Assembly: GCF_964026435.1 (NCBI RefSeq)
Contig: NZ_OZ032147.1
Coordinates: 124,001 to 188,000, forward strand
Length of the DNA stretch: 64,000 nt
Reading direction: 5' to 3'
Source: Rickettsia endosymbiont of Gonocerus acuteangulatus
GTDB lineage: Bacteria > Pseudomonadota > Alphaproteobacteria > Rickettsiales > Rickettsiaceae
Shown here: positions 38,874 to 50,186 of the stretch, piece after piece
Layout of the letters: each line of letters begins with the position of its first letter
How positions within the stretch are numbered: position 1 is the first letter of the stretch
Translations under genes and position numbers: made by a program
Notes under the pieces: generated by a model
What the model was told of the DNA's origin: nothing
Seen by the model: the letters and a program-made list of their open reading frames with translations, nothing else
The model's database searches: none

Positions 38874-39623
38874 ATTTCTGCTTTCAGCTTTTTTCATTTC
38901 TGCCTTTTTTAAGGTATTAGCTTCGATCATAAGCCATTTTAAGCGGTCTTCATAAGCGTTTCGCTCTTCCTCGTTAAAATTCATAACTTCAAGTACAGTT
39001 AAGGCTTTCTTTAAAACTTTATTATCTAGTTTTTTTGGCAACTTATCTTTATTTAATAAATCATGGCGAGTTAAAAAAGCTAGTCATATATCAAGAGAAT
39101 CTTTAACCTTTTTTACTATATCTGTTAGCTCTTCTTTAGCATTAGTAAATTTATTTAGTTCTATTGTATGTAACTCTATATCTTCAAAATATACTAAGCC
39201 GGTTACTCTATCTCTTAACTCAAAGGCACTATGATAGTTTGCAGTATTCGGAATACTAGTAAAATTTAGTATATGAATACCTATTGTTTTATTTAATTTT
39301 GAATAGTCATCACTGGTTTTTAATTGTTCTGCATATAATTTAGACCAATAATATAAGGCTCTTTTATCATAGTCAGCTTCATCGGTCACTTGTATTTCGA
39401 TATTGAACATTTTACCGGCTTCACTTTTAGCCTTTACATCGAGAATAGATAATTTATCTGCTGCAAAATTTTTCGGATTATATGGATTAAGTAGCGTTAC
39501 TTCTTTTACTTGATCTTTTTCACTAACTATTGAATTAATAAGTGATATCAATAAATCCTTATTCTCTTCTACCCCAAAGATTTTTTTAAATGCTAAATCT
39601 ACTCTTGGATTAACTTTGTACAT
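38856..39623 (-). pseudogene. Rpn-type PD-(D/E)XK nuclease/transposase-like protein with in-frame stop
   Basis: Recombination-promoting nuclease family (formerly PD-(D/E)XK transposase). Starts MYKVNPRVDLAFKKIFG; the nuclease core shows KLSILDVKAKSEAGKMFNIE plus IQV, and ALYYWSKLYAEQL follows. One in-frame TGA (39084-39086) after DSLDI sits where the family usually has Trp (W-x-x-FL). The same frame continues LAFLTRHDLLNKDKLPKKL to the end at 38856. So a single nonsense change separates it from a complete protein of 255 codons. Confidence 0.82.
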
Positions 39624-39650
39624 ATCTCTTTTATTATTCTATTTAATATT

Positions 39651-39778
39651 CAAAACTTACGCTATGTTTGATATAATTCCTATAAATTAAAGGATATTAT
39701 AAAGTGATGCACTGTAAAAACATAGCTTTGTAGTAAGGGTTTTTAGCATATTTGCTATATAACATAGCGTAAGTTTTG
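39651..39778. mobile_element. MITE copy 3 (subfamily II)
   Basis: 128 bp, CAAAACTTACGCTATG ends, TATT duplicated on both sides. It carries a two-base TA expansion (GCTATATAACATAG) compared with copy 2. It lies upstream of the Rpn pseudogene and just before an IS630-A fragment. Confidence 0.92.
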
Positions 39779-39792
39779 TATTTTTATTATAT

Positions 39793-40086
39793 AGCTTAAT
39801 GCGATAAGGTAATGACTTATAGTATGAGTTGGATTATACTAAATGAAAAACTTATGGCAAAGGCATATTCATACGATTTAAGAATACGAGTAATAAAAAG
39901 TTTAACAGATGGTAAAACAATAAAAGAGACTTCAGAGATATACTCTATTAGTAGGAAGACTATAATAGAGTGGAAAAAATTAAAGAAACAAACTGGGGAT
40001 GTCAAAGCAAAAAGTGGTTATCATACAGGACATCGTAGAATAATAAGAGACATAGAGGGATTTAAAAAATTTATAGAATTAAATTT
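39793..40086 (+). mobile_element. IS630-A copy 2, left fragment
   Basis: Left end TAGCTTAATGCGATAAGGTA and the first 90 or so codons of the transposase (start at 39854, MAKAYSYDLRI). It is cut at 40086 by IS21-B. The catalytic half of this copy is not in the window on the other side of the nest. Confidence 0.85.
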
Positions 40087-41062
40087 TGTTAGCAACGGAA
40101 GTAAAATGATACAGAGCAACGGATAAAAATTGATACAGTATTAAAGTAATATCTTCTGAATAAGGAGGTAATGAATAATGATAATACTGGAGCAAATAAT
40201 GGAAATAAAAATATTGAATAAACATGGTAAAAGCTTAAGAAGTATAGCAAGAGAAGTAGGTGCATCAGTAAATACAGTACGTAAATATTTAAAATATGAT
40301 GGTTCCCCTAAATATAAGGATAGGCCAAAGTTGGTAACAAAGCTTGCCCCATATAAAGACTACTTGAGTGACAGAATAAAATCAGCCCATCCTGTATCAC
40401 TATCTGGTACTGTTTCAAGAGATAAAGGAGTTGGGTTACACAGGCGGGATGACCCAACTCAGGGATTATTTAAGGAGTATAAAGCCTGCAGCTAAACAGG
40501 AGGATATGATAAGATTTGAGACTGCTTCTGGCAAACAGATGCAAGTTGACTGGATAGAATTTCGTAAGGGGAAAAGTCCTCTATCAGCTTTTGTGGCTAC
40601 ATTAGGATTTAGTCGAGCAAGCTATGTAGAATTTGTTACTAATGAGAAGCTTGTAACATTAATAGAATGCCATAAGCGGGCATTTGAATATTTTGGCGGA
40701 GTGCCAGAAGAAGTACTGTATGACAACATGAAGACAGTAATACTGGATAGGGATACATATGGTCCTGGCATACACCGCTTTAATAAAGGTATGCTGGATT
40801 TTGCCAAACATTACAGTTTCCGATTAAAAGTGTGTAGGCCTTATAGAGCAAAAACTAAGGGCACGGTTGAGCGATTTAACAGATATATAAGAGAAAGCTT
40901 TTATAATCCATTAGCAACAAAATTAAAAACTGCAGAGTTAGTGTTGGATGTGGATACTGCAAATTCAGAGGTGCTAAAATGGTTGCGTGATACTGCGAAT
41001 CGGCGTGTGCATGGAACAACAGGCGAAATATAGCATAAATCATTAAGATACTGACAATTTAA

Positions 41063-41587
41063 TCTCTTTTGGGTATATTCCCCGCCGCTTGCGGCGTAAT
41101 ATGGCGGAATGAGCAAATATATACATAAAAGTCATAATGTTACGGTACTGCTGTATCACATGGTATTTCCAGCAAAATATCGCCGAGCAGTGTTTGACGT
41201 ATCAGTTGATCAAGTATTACGAGAAATATGTTTAGAGATAGAAAAGAGATATCAAATAAAATTTTTAGAAATAGGGGTTGATGAAGATCATGTCCATTTT
41301 TTGGTACAATCTGTACCAACCTATAGCGTAACAAAAATAGTAACAACAATTAAAAGTGTTACAGCTCGTCAAATATTTAGACAGTGTCCACAGGTAAAGA
41401 AACAATTATGGGGTGGAGAATTTTGGACTGATGGATATTTTACGAGTACGGTAGGTAAGCATGGAAATGAGAATATGATAGGAAAATACGTAAAAAACCA
41501 AGGCAAGGAATATCAGAAACTGCATGAGGATCATCAGCTAGCTTTCTTCTAAAATACCCCGCTGCTTGCGGCGGGGATTACTTTTAT
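41063..41587 (+). mobile_element. IS200/IS605-type element copy 6
   Basis: 525 bp, between ATTTAA and TAGTATT of IS630-B. The empty site is visible at 17948-17957. It replaces the last codons of the IS630-B transposase. Confidence 0.95.
41109..41552 (+). CDS. tnpA: IS200/IS605 Y1 transposase TnpA (copy 6)
   Basis: 147-residue product identical to the other copies; HVH motif and Tyr127 intact. Confidence 0.95.
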   Translation: MSKYIHKSHNVTVLLYHMVFPAKYRRAVFDVSVDQVLREICLEIEKRYQIKFLEIGVDEDHVHFLVQSVPTYSVTKIVTTIKSVTARQIFRQCPQVKKQLWGGEFWTDGYFTSTVGKHGNENMIGKYVKNQGKEYQKLHEDHQLAFF

Positions 41588-42438
41588 TAGTATTAAAAAC
41601 AGCATCATAAAATGTTTCAAAATCTCCTACAACTTTCCTAATTTCATTTTTTATCTTAAACCAGTAATGCTCTATAGGATTTAAATCAGGAGAGTAAGTT
41701 GGTAAATACAATATGGTACAACCAACGGATTCAATGAACTCTTTAACTTTAGAATTTTTATGAAAATTAATGTTATCCATAATAACGGTTTGCCCAGGTT
41801 GTAATTCTGTAATTAATACATCCCTAATATAAGTTTTAAAGACCTCTGTATTACAATTACCTTCAAATATTACAGGAGCAATAAGATTACCATTACAAAG
41901 ACCAGCTATCATACTTATTCTAAATTTATGTTGATACACCTTTTCTCCATAACACCTTTGTCCTATAATGCTCCATCCATACTCTTTGCAAGCATTATCC
42001 TCTATTCCAGATTCATCAAGATATACTAATTTGTCTTTTGTGATGGTTTGTATCTTTGCTATAAATTCATTTCTTAATTTAATATCTCTTTTCGGATGAA
42101 AATGAGTTTTGTTTATAGCTATAGCCAAGTTTTCTGATTTGTCTTAAAATAGTTACAGATGCAATATTACCCCATTGCTTTGCTAACTCTTTTGATGTTT
42201 TATTCATATTAGCTTTAAAAAATTCTTTAAAAGATTCAGAATCTTTTATCTTATGACTATGTCCTTTCTGATAACCAGTTGCTGCTTCTAAAGTACCTTG
42301 CTTATCTTTTAATTTTTTCCATTTATATATAGTATCACGACTTACATTAAATAATTTACTTACCTTACTTATTCGTATCCCTGCTTCTACAGCTTTTATA
42401 ACTCTTAGTCTTAGTTCTATTGCATATGCTCGTGCCAT
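41588..42438 (-). pseudogene. IS630-B transposase, frame-broken, 3' end cut by IS200
   Basis: The N-terminal frame (42079-42438) starts MARAYAIELRLRVIKAVEAG and runs out at SSEKRY. The catalytic frame overlaps it and carries all three acidic positions. The break is at AAACAAAACTC. The natural end IKLSVS is replaced by residues read from IS200 (NKSNPRRKQRG). Confidence 0.9.
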
Positions 42439-42686
42439 ATCTCTTTACATGCTTGTTAATATTTGCTTACTATAACATGATACTCTCGCTCTGTCAGTAC
42501 CTTAATGACTTATGCTATACCTGCAGAAAGATTAAAGTTTGAAAGGAGCAATCTTCCGCCACTACCATTGGATTATAGTGGTAGTCATCCTGCAGCACTA
42601 GAGATTATGGAAGATAAAAGGGAACGATTTTCTACAGTTTCCTTAAAACATTCCCTCTGCATATACCAAAGTATACTGGAGGCATT

Positions 42687-43197
<511 letters not shown>

Positions 43198-43610
43198 TAA
43201 GTCATTAAGGTACTGACAGAGCGAGAGTATCATGTTATAGTAAGCAAATATTAACAAGCATGTAAAGAGATATGGCACGAGCATATGCAATAGAACTAAG
43301 ACTAAGAGTTATAAAAGCTGTAGAAGCAGGGATACGAATAAGTAAGGTAAGTAAATTATTTAATGTAAGTCGTGATACTATATATAAATGGAAAAAATTA
43401 AAAGATAAGCAAGGTACTTTAGAAGCAGCAACTGGTTATCAGAAAGGACATAGTCATAAGATAAAAGATTCAGAATCTTTTAATGTCATTGCTAAAATAA
43501 AAGGGACCAGTAAATTGCACGAAAAAGGGACCAGAGAAGTTGGTGTGACCTAATAAGGTTAATGTGCAATATTCACTAGATAATTAAGCAAGTAAATATC
43601 TAGTGATACA

Positions 43611-45032
43611 ATGATAAGAATAAATATGTATACAACAATTATCACCCTTTATAAACAAGGCAATAGTCAAAGGAATATTGCCAAACTAACAAGAACAGAC
43701 CGCAAAACAGTACGAAAAATAATAAACCGCTATGTAGAGGCTGGTACAGAATCCCCAGCAATCTATGAACGATCTTCAGTTTTGGATTTTTGGCACGAAA
43801 AAATAATTGAGTTATTAGAAAAAAATCTGAGTTACATAAGAATTTTTGAGGAGTTAAAAAATCAAGGTTATACAAGCAGTTATACTTCTTTGACCCGTTA
43901 TATCAAAAAATATAAAATTAAGGATAACAGTTGCATTCGTTTTCATACTTTAGCAGGAGAGGAAGCACAAGTAGATTTTGGTGACATAGGCTTACAGTAT
44001 AATTCTAAAGGGCGTAGAGTTAAAGCATATGTATTTAATATGCGTTTAAGCTATAGTCGCCTTGATTATTATGAAGTAGTGTTTGATCAAAGTTGTCAAA
44101 CATGGATTCAATGTCATATCAATGCATTTAATTATTTTGCTGGTAGTCCAAAAGTAATAAAACTTGATAATCTTAAAGCTGGAGTAGTAGATGCCAATTT
44201 TTATGAGCCAGTATATCAGAAGGAATATAAGTGCTTAGCCGATCATTATGGAATTTTACTTTCTCCTTGTCGAGTGTATCAACCGCAAGAAAAAGGCAAA
44301 GTTGAGTCGGGAATAAAATACGTTAAAAATAATTTTTTTGCTGGTCGTAAATTTGATAGATATGAAGAATTAACAAATGGTCTTGCAAATTGGTTAAATA
44401 AGGCCAATAGCCGAATACATGGTACTACTAAGAGAATACCTAGAGAACTGTTTGAGCAAGAGGAAAGAAGTAGTTTGATTCCTTTACCATTAGAAACTTT
44501 TGATTTGTCATCTTGGCATAATCGAAAAGTAGCAAAAGATTGTCATATTACCATAGATAATAATTATTACTCTGTACCAGCAAAATATATATACAGTGAG
44601 GTAATGGTACAATTGTCCCCAAAACTTGTTCAAATATTTTCTATACAAAATGATTTAATAGCAAGACACGTTAGAACAGAGGGCAAGGGGATATTTACCA
44701 CTAATCCGTCTCATTATGCTAAATACAAACGTCTATGCCCAGGTTTTATAGAATATAGTGAACATTATCAACAACAAATGCAGCAGATAGGGAATAATTG
44801 CAGTTTATTATTAGAATCATTACAACAAACAAGAGTGAATGATTGGCAATGTTGTGCACGAGGTATCATTTCTTTACGTAAGGTTTACAATGATGACTTA
44901 ATAGATAAAGCCTGTCATAGAGCACTACATTATGGTATAAGTTCTTACTCTAAAATTAAGAATATTTTAAATAGTAATGCAGTAAACTTACCATTACCAG
45001 AGTTTGGAGGTAATAATGCAGAACTTATTTAA
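43611..45032 (+). CDS. istA: IS21-family transposase IstA (IS21-A copy 2)
   Basis: 473 residues, intact, same domains as at 7302-8723: helix-turn-helix, then VDFGD, KLDNLKAG and KGKVESG. The one visible residue difference from copy 1 is Cys for Arg in NDWQCCARG. Its tail contains the istB ribosome site. Confidence 0.94.
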   Translation: MIRINMYTTIITLYKQGNSQRNIAKLTRTDRKTVRKIINRYVEAGTESPAIYERSSVLDFWHEKIIELLEKNLSYIRIFEELKNQGYTSSYTSLTRYIKKYKIKDNSCIRFHTLAGEEAQVDFGDIGLQYNSKGRRVKAYVFNMRLSYSRLDYYEVVFDQSCQTWIQCHINAFNYFAGSPKVIKLDNLKAGVVDANFYEPVYQKEYKCLADHYGILLSPCRVYQPQEKGKVESGIKYVKNNFFAGRKFDRYEELTNGLANWLNKANSRIHGTTKRIPRELFEQEERSSLIPLPLETFDLSSWHNRKVAKDCHITIDNNYYSVPAKYIYSEVMVQLSPKLVQIFSIQNDLIARHVRTEGKGIFTTNPSHYAKYKRLCPGFIEYSEHYQQQMQQIGNNCSLLLESLQQTRVNDWQCCARGIISLRKVYNDDLIDKACHRALHYGISSYSKIKNILNSNAVNLPLPEFGGNNAELI

Positions 45033-45759
45033 TGACCTATGAAGCTTTAGATTATCAGGTATAGTCAATAGTTTAAATGAAAGGATTATTTATGCTCAAA
45101 ATAATAAACTAGGATTTAAAGAATTTCTATCACTATTATGTGAAGATGAAAAATCTAACCGTAAGGATAATAATTACCGTCGCCGTAAAAGTGCTGCTAA
45201 ATTGCCGGTAACTAAAAATTTAGAAGACTTTGATTTTAATTTCCAACCAAGTGTTGATGCCAAAGTAATAAGTGATTTATCAACTTGTGATTATATTAAT
45301 ACTAAGGGAAATGTAATATTCATAGGTGATTCAGGAACTGGGAAAACTCATCTTGCCATTGGGCTAGCATTAAAAGCTTTAACACGAGAATACTCTGTAT
45401 ATTTTACTACGGTATCGGATATGCTTTATAATTTACATATTGCAAGAGCAGATAATAGTTATCACAAAAAGGTTAAATTACTCCTATCGTTTGATTTATT
45501 AATTCTTGATGAGCTCGGGTTTAAGCAATTGCCAAAACATTCAGTAGAAGACTTTTTTAATATTATTGCTAAACGATATGAAAATAAATCTACCATTATT
45601 ACCACAAACAAGGATTTTGAAAAATGGAATGAAATATTTGCTGATGAAGTATTAACTCATGCAATTATTGATCGAGTGGTACATCATGCTCATATACTAA
45701 ACATAAAAGGTAAAAGTTATCGTATTAATAACTATAAATCTGGAGGTAATATGGCATAA
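45017..45759 (+). pseudogene. istB: IstB of IS21-A copy 2 with early stop
   Basis: Start MQNLFNDL, then TGA where copy 1 has CGA (Arg9). The rest is intact and identical in plan, including GDSGTGKTHLA and LLILDELGF, and could be re-initiated only from internal codons. The IS would depend on IstB from copy 1. Confidence 0.9.
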
Positions 45760-46419
45760 AAATTTTTAAATATAGTGGTTCCTTTTTCGTGCAATTTACT
45801 GGTCCCTTTTTAATTGACAATGACATTAAAGAATTTTTTAAAGCTAATATGAATAAAACATCAAAGGAGTTAGCAAAGCAATGGGGTAATATTGCATCTG
45901 TAACTATTTTAAGACAAATCAGAAAACTTGGCTATAGCTATAAACAAAACTCATTTTCATCCGAAAAGAGATATTAAATTAAGAAATGAATTTATAGCAA
46001 AGATACAAACCATCACAAAAGACAAATTAGTATATCTTGATGAATCTGGAATAGAGGATAATGCTTGCAAAGAGTATGGATGGAGCATTATAGGACAAAG
46101 GTGTTATGGAGAAAAGGTGTATCAACATAAATTTAGAATAAGTATGATAGCTGGTCTTTGTAATGGTAATCTTATTGCTCCTGTAATATTTGAAGGTAAT
46201 TGTAATACAGAGGTCTTTAAAACTTATATTAGGGATGTATTAATTACAGAATTACAACCTGGGCAAACCGTTATTATGGATAACATTAATTTTCATAAAA
46301 ATTCTAAAGTTAAAGAGTTCATTGAATCCGTTGGTTGTACCATATTGTATTTACCAACTTACTCTCCTGATTTAAATCCTATAGAGCATTGAAAATGCAA
46401 GGACTAAGTAGAACAAAAC

Positions 46420-47524
46420 CTATAAATTTTCTGCCCAAATTTCATTGGGGGTTTTATAACCAAAAATCTTTCTTGGCATGTTATTTAAAATCTCAGCAAC
46501 ATTGTCAAGACCTCTTTGTGTAACGGTAGTAATATCTGTATTTTTAGGTAAAATTCTATGAATCATAGAATTCATTTTTTCCACTAATGCTTTTTGTCTA
46601 GGGCGGTATGGATCACAAAAGAAAGTTTGAAACCCAGATAGTCTATAGGCAACATGCCCTACAAACTCTTTGCCATTATCCATAGTAATAGTCTTTCTCA
46701 CACTATTTGGAAGAGTTTTTATCTTTCTTAAAAAACCATTGGTAACTGTTGTAGCTCTCTTGGAGTTATTCAGCACTAAAATAATCTTTTGACTCTTTTT
46801 ATCCACCAGTGCACCAATATTCATACTTTGATTACCTTTATGAAATGTAAGATCTGCCTCAAAATTCCCTACTTCTACCTTTTTCGTAGCTATTGCATCA
46901 CGCTGATGTATTGAGATCCTTTGTGGTATAATGATCCTTTGACGCCTCTTCCCTCTTTCTTGCCTTTTATATCTTTTAGAAGGTAAATAGCTATATAACT
47001 TTAATTTAGCTGCTACTACAGAAGTGTAAACAAATCTATATATACTTTCTGTACTGATACACAAAGCTGTATTTTTGTCTAGTTTTAACTTTCCGGCTAT
47101 AGCATCCGGCGACCATTTCTTGCGAATCATAGCATTTTTAATATAATCTAACAACATAGGGTTCTTTTCTATTTTTAATAACTCTTGCTGATACATCCTG
47201 TTTTCATATTTTTCCTGAGCAACACAAGGCATATACTTATCTTTTACCTTATTTCTTTAAAACTTACGCTATGTTTGATATAATTCCTATAAATTAAAGG
47301 ATATTATAAAGTGATGCACTGTAAAAACATAGCTTTGTAGTAAGGGTTTTTAGCATATTTGCTATAACATAGCGTAAGTTTTGTCTTTTTAGCTCCATAC
47401 TAATAGTGCTTTTAGACCTCGTAAGATGTTGTGCTATCTTATTAATACTGACTCCTAGGTCATACATTCTTTTTATCTCATATCTCTCTTCTCGAGATAA
47501 GTGTCTATATTTTCTGTTCATCAT
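46420..47524 (-). pseudogene. IS30-family transposase, interrupted by MITE
   Basis: N-terminal segment 47384-47524 (MMNRKYRHLSREERYEIKRM, with GVSINKIAQHLTRSKSTISM), then MITE 5 with TCTT duplicated, then an unbroken stretch down to 46420 ending PNEIWAENL. The catalytic elements EADLTFHKG, MDNGKEF and EKMNSMIHRIL are in one frame here, unlike copy 1. Confidence 0.9.
47258..47383. mobile_element. MITE copy 5 (subfamily II) in IS30 copy 2
   Basis: 126 bp. Flanking TCTT duplication. The first base of the left end is T instead of C (TAAAACTTACGCTATG). The uninterrupted site is visible in IS30 copy 1 at about 8900. Confidence 0.92.
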
Positions 47525-47552
47525 TACCTATTTAAAATCTTATTATTTTAAA

Positions 47553-48077
47553 TCTCTTTTGGGTATATTCCCCGCCGCTTGCGGCGTAATATGGCGGAAT
47601 GAGCAAATATATACATAAAAGTCATAATGTTACGGTACTGCTGTATCACATGGTATTTCCAGCAAAATATCGCCGAGCAGTGTTTGACGTATCAGTTGAT
47701 CAAGTATTACGAGAAATATGTTTAGAGATAGAAAAGAGATATCAAATAAAATTTTTAGAAATAGGGGTTGATGAAGATCATGTCCATTTTTTGGTACAAT
47801 CTGTACCAACCTATAGCGTAACAAAAATAGTAACAACAATTAAAAGTGTTACAGCTCGTCAAATATTTAGACAGTGTCCACAGGTAAAGAAACAATTATG
47901 GGGTGGAGAATTTTGGACTGATGGATATTTTACGAGTACGGTAGGTAAGCATGGAAATGAGAATATGATAGGAAAATACGTAAAAAACCAAGGCAAGGAA
48001 TATCAGAAACTGCATGAGGATCATCAGCTAGCTTTCTTCTAAAATACCCCGCTGCTTGCGGCGGGGATTACTTTTAT
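47553..48077 (+). mobile_element. IS200/IS605-type element copy 7
   Basis: 525 bp, inserted after TTTTAAA in the right-end region of IS30 copy 2, upstream of its transposase start. Confidence 0.94.
47599..48042 (+). CDS. tnpA: IS200/IS605 Y1 transposase TnpA (copy 7)
   Basis: 147-residue product identical to the other copies; HVH motif and Tyr127 intact. Confidence 0.95.
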   Translation: MSKYIHKSHNVTVLLYHMVFPAKYRRAVFDVSVDQVLREICLEIEKRYQIKFLEIGVDEDHVHFLVQSVPTYSVTKIVTTIKSVTARQIFRQCPQVKKQLWGGEFWTDGYFTSTVGKHGNENMIGKYVKNQGKEYQKLHEDHQLAFF

Positions 48078-48226
48078 TAGGTTCTGTTCTACTTACTTAT
48101 AGTATTTTCAATTTATTGGTTTAAGATAAAAAATGAAATTAGGAAAGTTGTAGGAGATTTTGAAACATTTTATGATGCTGTTTTTAATACTATTAAATTG
48201 TCAGTATCTTAATGATTTATGCTATA

Positions 48227-48727
48227 TCCTCTATGGGATCAGGTTTTATGATTTTAGGGGGTAAAGCCTTAGGTAATAAAAATATAAAAAAATTTGAAGC
48301 TTACAATCAATATAATAAGTTTTTACTTCTTATAGTGTCCGGAATATTAGCTCTTCCTTTATTATTTTTATCCAATAAAGTTTTAAGAATATTGACATCT
48401 TTTAATGATATAGCACATTACGCTCATTCTTCAACAATATTGCTTGCTTTTACTTTACCATTATTAGCAATTTATTTTTCTAAAGCTACTTATCTTAGAT
48501 TGATAGAAAGAGTAAAACTAGATATGGTATGTAATATTTTTTCATTATGGTTTGTACAAATTCCCACAGCTTATTGTTTGATAGTATATTTTCAATTAGG
48601 ATTGATAAGTTTTTCTATAGCCTTTGTCATACATCAAATATCTTATATAATAATTTCAAGTAAAATACAGCGTCTTAACTCCCTTTATTTAAAATCATTA
48701 ACATTTTTTTCTAATTTTTCAAAATGA
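48227..48727 (+). pseudogene. MATE-type multidrug transporter, 5'-truncated
   Basis: Membrane protein fragment. SSMGSGFMILGGKALGNKNI resembles the N-proximal region of a MATE repeat, followed by several hydrophobic helices and the end SLTFFSNFSK. The apparent start (MIYAI) is read from the IS630-B end. About 165 of the usual 440-460 residues remain. It converges on and overlaps the MFS pseudogene. Confidence 0.7.
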
Positions 48728-50113
48728 CATAACCCTAGGTAATAACATATTGTTACAGGAACCATAATCATTAATATCCCTACATAACCAAAATATTCAG
48801 TCAAAACTTACGCTATGTTATAGCAAATATGCTAAAAACTCTTATTACACAGCAATGTTTTATAGTGAAGCACTTCATAATATCCCTTAATTCATGGGCA
48901 TTATATCAAACATAGCGTAAGTTTTGCAGTTAAATAAACAAAACCAAATGAGGTAATGATATTCATTACAGCACGTGATATAACGAATATAAAGCTTGTA
49001 TGAGTAAAACGCTTAAATGTTAGGAAATGTTTATAAAAAATTGCTCCAGCAGGACAACAACTTGGAGTAAATACAAGAAAATATACTTGTATTAACATTA
49101 TATAAGAGGGTGTCAAATTCTGCATTATCACAGGTGAAAAGCAAAAAAATACTATAAGAATGTAAAATGTTGCTCTTAATATTTTTAAAGGATAAATTTT
49201 ATAACCTAAATATATAAATAATATATCACATGTAAGTTCTATCATGGAAATAAAAAAATTATGGCGGATAACTTTATCAGGACTCCAAAATTTTCTGTTA
49301 GGATATTTCCACAATGAATATATGCAAAATAAAACCATACGGGCCATGTACATTGTATTGCAAAATAAGAAATGAAAGTTTTAAAGTTTGTTTTTTCTTT
49401 TATAATGCTATTACTCTCAATTTTTTTTGGGTCTATGCCGGTTTTTTCTAAACTTAATTTTATCCGTCTCTTAGCATCAATAAAATCCCGAGTTTCTTTT
49501 AATGTTATTCTATCAGACCAGTGACAGCTACAAATGCTCCAAATAGAAAAGCATAACGCCAATTAAAATTTCTTGAAGTTACAATAGTTGCTATAGCAAG
49601 TGCTGCTAAACTTCCTAGTGTACTAAAAAATGTGGTTGATGCTACCGCAGGGTATTGTAGGGGAGGTTTTACCATTTCCGTAATATACAATTCAGCTCCA
49701 GTAACTTCTGTAGCCGAAGAGATGCCTTGCAAGGCACGAAAAAGGGTAATTAGTACTGTTGCAGTAAATCCTATTTCATCATAAGAAGGAAGTACAGCAA
49801 TACCTATACAGGTACAAGCCATTAAAAAAGTTGCTATTAAAATTACCGGCTTACGCCCTATATTATCACCTATCCAGCCAAACAATAAAGCACCAAAAGG
49901 TCTAAATACAAATGTTGAACAAAACGCAGATGCAGAATATATGAAAGCTACTTTTGGGTCACCTTTTGGGAAAAATAATTCATTTAGTAATACTGCCATA
50001 TGAACATATAGCATGAGGTCGAAATATTCGAGAAATGTGCCTATAGATAGTAAGCCTATAGCTTCTTTTTGATTGCGAGTTAAACTAACTTGCTCTTTTT
50101 GATATCCTAACAT
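48685..50113 (-). pseudogene. MFS transporter (ProP/MHS type), frameshifted and MITE-interrupted
   Basis: The start MLGYQKEQVSLTRNQKEAIG leads to helices and the MFS loop GWIGDNIGRKPV with the family Gly/Asp/Arg pattern. A frameshift near 49520 after VAVTGLIE is followed by the central loop (RITLKETRDFIDAKRRIKLS). A second frameshift near 49330 leads into FWSPDKVIRHNFFISMIELT. A MITE at 48802 duplicates CAGT, and the C-terminus EYFGYVGILMIMVPVTICYY follows, ending at 48685. ProP-like osmolyte or metabolite carriers are multi-copy in rickettsiae; this one is dead. Confidence 0.82.
48802..48926. mobile_element. MITE copy 6 (subfamily I) in MFS pseudogene
   Basis: 125 bp, CAAAACTTACGCTATG ends, CAGT duplicated on both sides. 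The interior is the same as copy 1 (TTATAGCAAATATGCTAAAA). Confidence 0.93.
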
Positions 50114-50186
50114 AACTTCCTTATAAAAAATAAACTGTAAAAAGAGTTATATTTTTTTATATGGAAGTCAATAAAAAAGTAAAAAA

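Larger units (their letters stand above)
41031..42517 (-). mobile_element. IS630-B copy c, holding IS200 copy 6
   Basis: Both ends present (TAGCATAAATCATTAAG; complement of TAGCATAAGTCATTAAGG) with TA duplicated. The insertion site in istA is precise: joining the two sides restores the frame TTGEI to PAERL. IS200 sits near its 3' end. Confidence 0.92.
43484..45825 (+). mobile_element. IS21-A copy 2
   Basis: 2,342 bp, with TGTCATTG ends as in copy 1 and TTAA on both sides inside the IS630-B transposase gene. The uninterrupted target is visible in other IS630-B copies. Confidence 0.94.
46390..48110 (-). mobile_element. IS30-family element copy 2, holding MITE 5 and IS200 copy 7
   Basis: Left tip TGAAAATGCAAGGACTAAGT, right tip complement of TGAAAATACTATAAGTAAGT. 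It sits in the IS630-B catalytic region after NPIEH. Compared with copy 1, it lacks the extra 55-base inverted end and the IS21 insertion. Confidence 0.88.
43272..48210 (+). pseudogene. IS630-B transposase in three pieces
   Basis: N-terminal piece 43272-43483 (MARAYAIELRLRVIKAVEAG to SESF), central and catalytic piece 45826-46389 (to NPIEH, with the AAACAAAAC frame break), and C-terminal piece 48111-48210 (WFKIKNEIRKVVGDF to KLSVS). Interrupted by IS21-A and IS30. Confidence 0.9.

Noticed and set aside
39084-39086. TGA read as Trp (alternative genetic code)
   Set aside because: Intact genes nearby use TGG for Trp and some end in TGA (for example leuS), so this is a nonsense mutation.
48212-48226. 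Native start for the MATE protein (MIYAI)
   Set aside because: These codons lie in the IS630-B terminal repeat, so the MATE gene is 5'-truncated.
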